The notes under the pieces are model-generated. The model searched no databases and was not told the origin of the DNA. It saw nothing but the letters and a program-made list of their open reading frames with translations. A stretch of DNA of 64,000 bases from Ascarosepion bandense (Eukaryota > Mollusca > Cephalopoda > Sepiida > Sepiidae): assembly GCA_037127315.1 (NCBI GenBank), contig JBBBDQ010001027.1:1880001-1944000 (forward strand), in the 5' to 3' direction. How positions within the stretch are numbered: the first letter of the stretch is position 1; every line of letters starts with the position of its first letter. Positions 56,380-64,000 of the stretch are shown here, one piece after another. Made by a program: the position numbers and the translations under genes.

Positions 56380-56930
56380 AGCGTTTACAATTTATCGGTT
56401 TCACAGTAAATTGGTGGGACCTAGCTGCTAATCTTGTTGCTCGAGTAAATTCTAATATAAAGGGCACCAGTGAGCTATGTTCATTGGAGCAGAAGCCGTG
56501 AAAGTATTTGTAGAAGAGACACAGGGAAGCCACACTGCGTCGGTGAGAGAGTGACAATATCTTAGCTTCCAAGTCGGGATCGATCGCATTACAGATTCTT
56601 TGTTGGATTTTGTCAAGGACCCCTTAGCTGGATAGCAGGAGCCCCCGAATAGTAACGGCAGCAGTATTCAATTCGGGCGGGTGGTAGATTTATATATGTG
56701 CAGGATTGTTTCGGACGGGAAAAACTTTTTGGCCCTACACAGAGAACTGACCTTCTTAGCAGCGGATTTAGCTATGGATTCTATACCGCTATTCCACTTG
56801 TGGTCTGTTGTGAGAGTTAACCCGAGAAGGAGCAGTGTTTTACTTTCAGGGAGACTAGCCTGATCCATGCTAATGGGCGGTAGGAACGATTGTCTGTCAT
56901 GGTTAATATATAAAGTAGCTTCGTTTTGTA
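56380..56930 (-). mobile_element. LINE 3' region (jockey/CR1-like), no tail
   Basis: Minus-strand coding fragments: ASLPESKTLLLLGLTLTTDH (56800-56868), SLCRAKKFFPSETILHIYKS (about 56720), VASLCLFYKYFHGFCSNE (about 56510) and HQFTVKPINCKR at the left limit. The SRLWNSLP part and 3' UTR are missing. Confidence 0.85.
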
Positions 56931-57149
56931 ACCATTAAATTTACGAGCGATGTGAATAAAATTTGAACAGCGGCTCAAGATACGAGCTCAGGTTTTCCAC
57001 ATTTAACCGACTTTATCTTACAACTTACCTAAGTGAGGGAAATATTTTTGTATTACCGTCTTGCATATTCGCCTGTATTGTTTTTTGTTGCAAGTACTTT
57101 TATCTTATTTGGGAATTTTTGTCTTACAAGTGCGACGTGGTAGCCCATC

Positions 57150-58782
57150 CACTATAGTCTCCATAGTGGTCAGAACAATCCTCTCCGCTTACTCCATCAG
57201 CATGGACCGCTGATAGACCAAAGCAGGAACCGAATATTATGAAAAAATTATATTTTTAAGGAGTAGATTTCTGAAAATTAACTGTTAACAGTGCCCACTA
57301 TCTTCGAAATAAGAGCAATCTCTCTGCTATCCACGGATGTTAAAACCCGTAAATTAATGGGTGTCAACAGCAAGATAATGGAGGAGTCAATGGAAAGTCT
57401 CAATGTAGCTCCAAAATTCGTTCTAGCTCTGTGTGGGACATCCTGCTAGCAACCGTGGATGAGACCAAAGCCATGTCAGGAAGCATGTTCGTCACGAAAG
57501 GTTGTAAATCGAATGTATGAATACACGGAACTCAAAATTAGCTTTATAAGAGGTGCCTTTCGGAGGACCATTTGTGGTCCTTCTTTTATCATTATGGACA
57601 AATGGTGGGTGCCACTTCTGCTAAGAGCAATGTAGGCATTACCACTAGAGATTTCCTGTGTGTAGGGATCGGAACATTCTGGTCACCGTAGAATACCGTC
57701 AACCTAAATGATGGTGTTGCGGCGATGCAAGAAATTTGTTAAAGGTATGAACCTAGTGCCGGTACCTCAGCAACCACCATAGCAAGGAACAACTTACAAA
57801 GAAGCTGCAAAGTCAAACAAGTCCGGCTATGCGCCCAATGAACTCAATGAATGGCAGCAGATAGGGAGCAGAGGACAGAAAGCAGTGACCCCTAACCCAG
57901 CAGGATGTCCATTAGAGGGCGTAAGCAGCAGCAGTAGCAAAAACAACAGCAACAACCGCAGGGGCTACAGAAGCAAAAGCAATAACAACAAATGCAGCGA
58001 CAGACAAAAATCTCAGAAACTTCAGCAACAGCAAGAGCAGCAACAACAGCATCAGAAGCCTGGAGGTATGGAGGTGGAGGATATGCCCCCACTGAAAAGT
58101 TCTTCACTAAATAATTAATCTGGCAGAAGTAAGAGGAAAACAAAGAAATTTTTTCCACGCTCCTGAAGATGGACCCTAATACCAAACATTGGGAAACTTA
58201 AAGGTGTAGGACCACTTAGCAGGTGCCAGGGCTATTTTTCAGACATCAGGACTGCCCAAATAAGGTCACATAAGTTGTAAAACTATGACAAATATTTGCA
58301 GGGAGGGTAGCTTTTATACTTCATCCCTTCTTATAGAGGGCCTTAAAACTGACTTTCGAAATGTATGTCGGTGTCAATGTCACAAACCGTAGAATTGCGT
58401 TTGATATAATTAGTAGTAGTTTAGAGTATCTGTCGGGGTCCCGACACTTGCATACTTTCACTCAGTCTGCGTCTAAGGGATAAACTTTTAAAATGTCTGT
58501 CAAGCTAGCCAGCCCGAATGTAAGGGGCTTGAGAGATCGGAGTAAAACTGCCCGCCTGCTTCGGGATCTCTTGTACCTTCGGCGTAGATGTGGCGGTTAT
58601 TAAGGAGACGCACGTTGTTTTCGAAGTTGATGCTCGTATGCTATCTACCAAATTTGATATCAGTCCAGCATGGGGGGACCAGCTGGCCAGAGTTGTTCAC
58701 TTGCTGGTTGAACGTATCCTGGGTGCGAGGGTGGACCTTGTTCTTGGTGATGAGGGGTAGTGGCTGTTGATTATGGCCGATA
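57150..58782 (+). mobile_element. LINE 5' part: ORF1 end and APE endonuclease start
   Basis: The frame through 57800-58118 encodes YKEAAKSNKSGYAPNELNEW, a Ser/Asn/Gln-rich linker and PGGMEVEDMPPLKSSSL, plausible for a LINE ORF1 C-terminus. About 380 bp later KLASPNVRGLRDRSKTARLL (58500-58560) starts an AP-type endonuclease. After a frameshift KETHVVFEVDARML carries the catalytic Glu motif (ETH). It is cut off at 58783 by a minus-strand LINE tail. It is the only LINE 5' region in the window. Whether it belongs to the family of the 3' ends is inference. Confidence 0.6.
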
Positions 58783-59690
58783 TTTTTTTTTAATCGTTTC
58801 ACCCCAAGCAAGTCGGTAACGCCACTGATGTACAGGAGGCTACATAAGAGTAACAAGTTTAGGTAGGAGGAGAGTAAAGAGAAAGACGAACTAGTTAGAA
58901 AGGAGCAAGAGAAGGATGGGAATACAGGTGCGATGACAGGTGCAAAGGTAGAAAGAAAGGAAAAGATATACAGGGTGATGTAGAAAGAACTAGAGTCAAG
59001 TAGTTACGAGATGGGTATTGACATAGCATTTGGAGTAGATAGACTAAACTATCGCCCGGTTCACACTCCACCCACGTCAATTGAACAGGTGTAGAGGCTC
59101 ATCCCTTGTTCTCTGTTTAGGATGTGGTTTCCGGCTTTCTCTTTTCCAATCTTTTCACTCTTACGTAGCCCCCGGCACAACAGCGCCGTTACCGCCTTGC
59201 TCGGGGTGATATGATTTTTAAAAAAAAAGATGTTGTAGCCGTCAGGAAAGCAAAAATATGAAAGAGAGTTCCACAGGCGAGGAGTGCTAGAAAAGAAGCT
59301 GATTGAGTAGAATTGTCGGCTGCATTTGGTTGATCTAATTGTGAATGGGTGGGACCCTGTCGCCAGTCTGGTTGCACGAATAAACACCTGTAGCAGGGGC
59401 ACCAGTGACTTTCGTCGGAGCAGAAGCCATGAAAATGTTTATAGAACAGCCAGAGGGAAGCCACATCCCGTCGGTGAGAAAGTGGCTGGAGTCGAGCCGC
59501 CAAGTCGTTACCTTTCACATTACTGATTCTCCTTTGGAGCCTGTCGAGAACAGTAAGATGAACAGCGGGAGCGCCTGACCAGATATGACAGCAGTATTCC
59601 ATGCACGGACGGATGGTTGATTTCTATATATGCAAGATGGATTCAGAAGGAAAAATATCCTGGCCCGACACAGTGATCCAACCTTCCTAT
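58783..59690 (-). mobile_element. LINE 3' end interrupted by another LINE tail
   Basis: The outer element (minus) consists of the 3' UTR and end of coding (58783-59031) and coding sequence 59231-59690 with SLCRA, CCHIWSGAPAVHLTVLDRLQ and FYKHFHGFCSDES. Between them sits a plus-strand LINE 3' UTR (59032-59230). The outer one continues into the palindrome at 59630. Confidence 0.85.
59032..59230 (+). mobile_element. LINE 3' UTR inserted in the 58783-59690 LINE
   Basis: It starts GGAGTAGATAGACTAAACTA and ends GGGGTGATATGATTTTTAAA plus an A-run, the usual tail, and is oriented against its host. Confidence 0.8.
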
Positions 59691-60285
59691 TGCCGAGAAA
59701 ATAGTTTCGGATCGATACGGTTTATGCGTCCAACGACCAGGCGGAGCGTGTGCCTTTTTTTACGTCACTGGGGTCGTTCCCGGTGTATTCTTTGCGCTTA
59801 GTCTTAATGGGGGACTAGAATAACATCCTGGATCCCATATTAGACAGAAGACGGGGAGCTAGCAAAGGTCGGACAATTGTAGCTTGATTGATTTAATTCT
59901 TCAGACCACAAGATATTCGTTCCATTCGGGACAAATAATTTCCCGGAATACAGGAAATCCTGGGAAAATAATCATACCGAATGGAACGAATATAATGTGG
60001 TCTGAAAAATTAAATCAATCAAGCTACAATTGTCCGACCTTTTGCTAGCTCCCCGTCTTCTGTCTAATATGGGATCCAGGATGTTATTCTAGTCCCCCAT
60101 TAAGACTAAGCGCAAAGAATACACCGGGAACGACCCCAGTGACGTAAAAAAGACACACACTCCGACTGGTCGTTGGACGCATAAACCGTATCGATCCGAA
60201 ACTATTTTCTCGGCAATAGGAAGGTTGGATCACTGTGTCGGGCCAGGATATTTTTCCTTCTGAATCCATCTTGCATATATAGAAA
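59630..60285. repeat. Near-perfect 650-bp palindrome
   Basis: Arms 59630-59945 and about 59975-60285 are reverse complements with only about ten differences by eye. The outermost 45 bp or so of each arm is LINE coding sequence (SEGKISWPD), so the inverted duplication arose after the LINE inserted. The inner 270 bp are not recognised. Confidence 0.88.
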
Positions 60286-60470
60286 TGAATTATAATTTAT
60301 AACTAATCTAAATGATGTGTTGAGTTTTGCTTTATAAATATCATATTGCTCTGGATAACATCTATTGAGCACTCTATACAGATATAACTCTTAATATTTT
60401 ATATTAGTATATCAGTATTAGTATATTATATTAGTAGATCTTGTTATATTATCCTCGCCATTCACGGACT
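60286..60470 (-). repeat. Unclassified repeat, second copy of 7880-8090
   Basis: Minus-strand order: the near-GTAAGCGGCGAGGATAAT block at the right (CGTGAATGGCGAGGATAAT), the GATATTTATAAAG region, and the AATTATAATTCATTT end at the palindrome border. Confidence 0.6.
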
Positions 60471-60501
60471 TTACATTATAATCTGTATATATAGTTAATT
60501 T

Positions 60502-60628
60502 ACTAAGCGCTTCTTAGATGTGGCACAAGGCCGAAGTTATGGGGTATCCAGTGAGGATCGAACACACTAGTCAGTTGTAATAGGTTCTAGCAAGACAAGC
60601 TTGCTAGCCATTACACCAAGTCGAGGTG

Positions 60629-60632
<4 letters not shown>
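60502..60632 (-). mobile_element. tRNA-derived SINE family B
   Basis: Minus-strand head GGTGTAATGGCTAGCAAGC (box A-like), GTTCGATCCTCACTGG (box B), tail TTCGGCCTTGTGCCACATCT. Confidence 0.8.

Positions 60633-60700
<68 letters not shown>
60633..60700. repeat. (TA)n microsatellite
   Basis: About 33 TA units. Confidence 0.95.
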
Positions 60701-60704
<4 letters not shown>

Positions 60705-60719
60705 GGTTTTATATATATA

Positions 60720-60979
60720 TTGATTTTACTACAACAACGCTCTCCCGTAGACTTACCTGTCACCTTTTTGATCATAGTTCAATTAAACAACATTTCTTAG
60801 AAAAACATAGCCATCTAGGTAATATTAGACAGATTTTAGTCAATAACATAATAATACTCACACATACACACAGTAAAATGAACCTTCAGATATTGGAGGC
60901 CATCTACATTAAATCAAAACAACCCACACTTAATAAAATCACGTTTAAATCTGGTCATAACACATTACATCGCTTTTAA
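60720..60979 (+). pseudogene. Penelope-like endonuclease C-terminal part
   Basis: In the 60626-60979 frame, residues after the TA-coded stretch read TTTTLSRRLTCHLFDHSSIK, QHFLEKHSHLGNIRQILVNN and LQILEAIYIKSKQPTLN, matching the second half of GIY-YIG endonucleases of Penelope-like elements (SRRL region, catalytic Glu in LEAIYI). The GIY-YIG core was replaced or lost at the (TA)n. A different lineage from the 38104 copy. Confidence 0.7.
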
Positions 60980-61151
60980 ATATATGGTTATGTTATCATT
61001 TCGAGCTCTCACGTGGTGTGACGTCATAGAACTGCATTGCAAATTTATGAACTGCGTTTGCTATTTGGTAATTGTTATTGTTGCATAGCAAAGTTTTATG
61101 TCAAGACAAGGTTAAAAAAATCATCTATGTTTATGAATGTTTTTATGTTAA

Positions 61152-61205
61152 CGTCTCTGTAACCTCTCTGAAGATGGCTCATGTGAGCCGAAAGCTTAGA
61201 ACCAA
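61152..61205 (+). ncRNA. Hammerhead-like motif of the Penelope-like element
   Basis: CTGAAGA at 61168-61174, stem II GGCTC (61176-61180) with GAGCC (61185-61189), GAAA at 61190-61193, palindromic AGCT stem III (61193-61196), and a short stem I TCT/AGA. An unpaired T at 61175 and only 3 bp of stem I make activity doubtful. Confidence 0.5.
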
Positions 61206-61237
61206 CATAAAACAATTATCGAAATGTTGGAGAATTT

Positions 61238-61500
61238 TTGTCTTTATTTTCACCTGAAATTAAAGCCAAAATACGATGTTTAGAACGGCTCATGATTAAA
61301 TATAATAGACATTCATTGTCTCTTATATTTAACAGTATATGTTTAGATAATTACCTGTTGCCTCGATACATTATATATATTAATCCTTTCAATAAAATCA
61401 AACTACTAAGACGCCTGGCTTTACTGAGTGTGAAAAAAATTAAAAACATTATTAAGAAGAGAGACAAAGAAAAGAACAAACAAAGCGATTGATATTGCAT
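61238..61500 (+). pseudogene. Possible N-terminal ORF of a Penelope-like element
   Basis: An 84-codon frame, MSLFSPEIKAKIRCLERLMI to LLRRLALLSVKKIKNIIKKR, lies directly after the hammerhead-like motif where the next unit's ORF starts in known elements. Similarity is weak. Confidence 0.35.
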
Positions 61501-62046
61501 TTTAATTTTGGAAGATCAAAGATGACAATTAAGCAAAAAGCCGGAAGAAAGTTCGACAAGTGAGAAGAAACTGTTGGCATAAAACTAGGGTTAAGTGTAG
61601 ACATTTTAAGTGTAAAATGATGAGACATTTCTGTCAATTTAGAACTACGCTTAAATTTGTAAAATCAAGGAACGAAAGAGGAAAGATCATTAGAACAATA
61701 GGCATGAAAGCATATATATATAAAGACACAGGGAAAGTACGTTACAGTGGTTAGAAAAGACCGAAGCCGAGATGACAGATCAGGACCAATAACATTGCAG
61801 ATTCTTCTTTACATTTTAGCAAGAATCCCAATAAACAAAAACCATGTACAACAATAATATACAACGCACGAGTGTCAAAAGTAAATTGTCGCCATCGTAT
61901 ATTTTTAATTACGTTTATGTGAGTTCTTTGTTTTTCAATTTAGTCAACTGCACTGCATAGTAGTCAGTTGGGCCCCGTCTGTGAGAAAAACAGCATCATG
62001 AAGCAATTTACTCCGCCAGAAATTTTGGTTGTTGGTTGGTTGTTAT
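61501..62046. other. No recognised feature
   Basis: No gene or repeat recognised. Confidence 0.45.
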
Positions 62047-62529
62047 TATTTTATGGCATATCAACCTCGGCGGGTCATTTATTGCCAACTAAAGTTTATT
62101 TATTTATTGCTGGTAATACATTTTTCTTTTCAATAATTTATTGTTGTTTTTATATAAGTTTTGTGTCTAGTAATACTTTTTTTTCTTTTCGAGTACCAAG
62201 ATTCATTGGGATTTGTTTTTAAGGGCAGAGTTCCCAAGTCCTACTCTGTTATTTAACCCATAACTGGAGGGAAGGGACAGATTAATACCTTTCCCAAGGG
62301 TAACAATGCTCAAGTGAATGCAAGGTATTCAACTGGAATTCCAACTCGGTTCACCAATTTCTCTTTTCGAGCCGATATCCACTGCACCACAACGCACATC
62401 CATCACTAAACGCTTACAGCACCTGGTATTCCCAAGCGGTCACCCATCTAAGTACTGACCAGGCTCAACGTTGCTTAACTTCGGTGATCGAGCGAGAATT
62501 AGTGTATTAAACGTGATATGGCCGTAAGC
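62047..62529 (-). mobile_element. Composite SINE: 5S rRNA head plus tRNA-like module, second copy
   Basis: The 5S part (62410-62529) is complete in this copy, including the middle element GTCAGTACTTAGATGGGTGA missing at 9221. The tRNA-like module (62335-62400) and the tail to TATGCCATAAAATAAT follow in the same order as the first copy. Confidence 0.88.
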
Positions 62530-62545
62530 CCAGAAATTTGTAGAC

Positions 62546-63177
62546 GGCATACTGACCTTACATTTAAACTCCTGGAGATTGTAGCTGTCGGGGAAGCAAG
62601 TATGTGGAAGGGAATTCCACAGGCGGGAAGTGCGAGAAAAGAAGCTATTAGAGTAGAAATTGCGGTTACATTTTATCGGTTTCATTGTAAAAGTGTGGGA
62701 CCTAGTTGCTAATCTAGTATCTCGAGCAGCAAAGAACTAAGTTCATCGGAGCAGAAGCCATGAAAGTATTGATAGAAGATGCACAGGGAAGCCACGTTAC
62801 GACGGTGAGAGAGTGACTGCAGCCGGTCTGCCAAGTCGGTATTACAGATTCTCCGGTGTATTTTGTCAAGAACTCCGAGGAGAATAGCAGGGGCACCCGA
62901 CCAGATGTGGCAGCAGGATTCAATACACGGGCGGATGCTAGATTTATATATATGCAGGATAGATTCAGACGGAAAAAAAAACTTCCAGTCCCTGCACAGA
63001 GAACCGATTTTCATAGCAGCGGATTTAGCAATGGATTCGATATAGTCATTCTACTTGAGGTCCGCTGAGAGTGTGAGACCAAGGAGGGGTAGTGTTTTAC
63101 TTTCTGGGAGGCAAGCCTGTTCCATGCTCATGGGAGGTAGGTGCGATTGTATCTGATGGTTATTTGATAGCAGCTTC

Positions 63178-63178
<1 letters not shown>
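62546..63178 (-). mobile_element. LINE 3' region (jockey/CR1-like)
   Basis: Minus-strand coding: SLCRDWKFFFPSESILHIYK, SCCHIWSGAPAILLGVLDKI, SLSHRRNVASLCIFYQYFHG, then SFFSRTSRLWNSLPHTCFPD and LQEFKCK. A frameshift lies near 62740. The 5S-headed SINE lies just beyond its 3' side. Confidence 0.88.

Positions 63179-63182
<4 letters not shown>

Positions 63183-63233
<51 letters not shown>
63183..63233. repeat. (TA)n microsatellite
   Basis: About 25 TA units next to the LINE. Confidence 0.95.
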
Positions 63234-63236
<3 letters not shown>

Positions 63237-63712
63237 GAAGGTTGATAAATTATTGATATGACCATTTTATATCTTTCAATGAATTATTATTTCGCAAATA
63301 TTTATAATAGAAGAAATATTCAGCCTGCAACAGAGGCAGATCTGACCAAAATGGCCTCACCCATTTTCTTAGTTTCATCGCTACAATTTTCTGCATTGAC
63401 TATTAAAGATAAACAATGTAAAATGATAAATTAATTATTTGTTTTTGTCTGACAGTGCCAGCATTTTTTCGTATTTGAGGGAGGAGACCTCATATTTGGA
63501 GTGAGGTAGCATTTTTATATATTTTTAATTATTGTCACTAAACAACATTCATGCTTCCTCATTTCCCGTTAACAAGAACCAATGGGGGACAGAGCAAAAC
63601 ACACAGATCACCCCACACACACACACTTTAATAAAAGAATAACCGTTGTGCCTTTATTGGCATATATTTTTTATGAAAACACAATAGGTAGAAATGTTAA
63701 ACCAATTAATAA
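63234..63712. other. No recognised feature
   Basis: No gene or repeat recognised. Confidence 0.45.
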
Positions 63713-64000
63713 TCTAAACTTATTTATAAATGGAACTTTGTCTCTGTGTGTGTCTGTGTCCGTTACCTATAGACTCCGAAACGGCTGAACAGATTTTCTT
63801 GAAAATTGACACAGTTATACTATAAGCGTCTGCGAGTGTTCTTAGCTAGGTTTTGTGTCGAGGTACCTCCAATAAATATCGAAAATCGATAATCGAAAAA
63901 CATCGGGTTAAAAACGAGAGGTTCGATTTTATTCGAATTTGATACACTCATAAACAAAGACATAAAAAAAACGATATTCAGAAGTTTCAAGGTTGCAGTT
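63713..64000 (+). mobile_element. Helitron-like element, cut by window edge
   Basis: It starts TCTAAACTTATTTATAAATG after an A and contains ACGGCTGAACAGATTTTCTT and AACGATATTCAGAAGTTTCA as in the other copies. The 3' hairpin lies outside the window. Confidence 0.75.

Noticed and set aside
57885..58118. Host gene with a polyglutamine stretch
   Set aside because: The frame continues upstream without a start into LINE ORF1-like sequence, and an APE-endonuclease start follows; a LINE ORF1 end is the simpler reading.
61968..62222. Hydrophobic 84-codon membrane protein
   Set aside because: It lies on the antisense strand of the 5S-headed SINE tail, which is shared with 9500-9690.

Overview
This window reads as intergenic DNA from an animal genome. 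It is AT-rich, saturated with (TA)n and (ATCT)n microsatellites, and built almost entirely of mobile elements in several layers of nesting. I found no operons, no bacterial features and no convincing multi-exon host gene. The mixture (tRNA-derived SINEs, many Penelope-like elements, a jockey/CR1-like LINE with dozens of 3' fragments, RTE, Dong/R4-like LINEs, Ty3/gypsy, mariner, Tc1, Helitron-like elements, huge ATCT arrays) fits a lophotrochozoan, most likely a cephalopod mollusc. That assignment is inference from repeat style.

Layout. 0-4 kb: a LINE end, then an inverted repeat carrying a hammerhead ribozyme (921-989), Penelope-type terminal palindromes, a 430-bp TA array, and a short element with a tRNA-like promoter followed by a second complete hammerhead (3709-3841). 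4-10 kb: a LINE split by a solo LTR with a 5-bp target duplication, a cluster of tRNA-Leu-like SINEs in both orientations, two Tc1 relics, and a SINE whose head is 5S rRNA. 10-17 kb: ATCT arrays, Tc1 helix-turn-helix relics, a Penelope-like element with an inverted terminal region, and a Helitron-like copy. 17-27 kb: a decayed copy of an uncharacterised multicopy protein family, then a minus-strand Ty3/gypsy element with a LINE, an unclassified block and a SINE inserted into it.

27-38 kb: a long LINE end, a Helitron-like copy, and the only sizeable open reading frame (29977-31089), in which a 36-residue unit is repeated nine times. After it come more ATCT arrays, a tandem array made from an RTE tail, a hAT-like element, and a Penelope-like endonuclease ORF followed by a hammerhead. 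39-52 kb: a 57-bp lysine-rich array, an internally deleted mariner, a fourfold foldback element, a second solo LTR, two Dong/R4-like LINE copies both embedded in (ATT)n tracts, and an RTE end. 52-64 kb: two very long palindromes, ATCT/GATA arrays, the 5' part of a LINE (ORF1 and APE endonuclease), several LINE 3' ends, a second 5S-headed SINE and a Helitron copy running off the window.

The most distinctive theme is self-cleaving RNA. There are three hammerheads with intact CUGANGA/GAAA cores plus several degenerate relatives, attached to different kinds of element. The second theme is palindromy: at least six inverted repeats with arms of tens to about 300 bp. Boundaries of repeats are approximate to about 10-20 bp unless a target duplication is stated.
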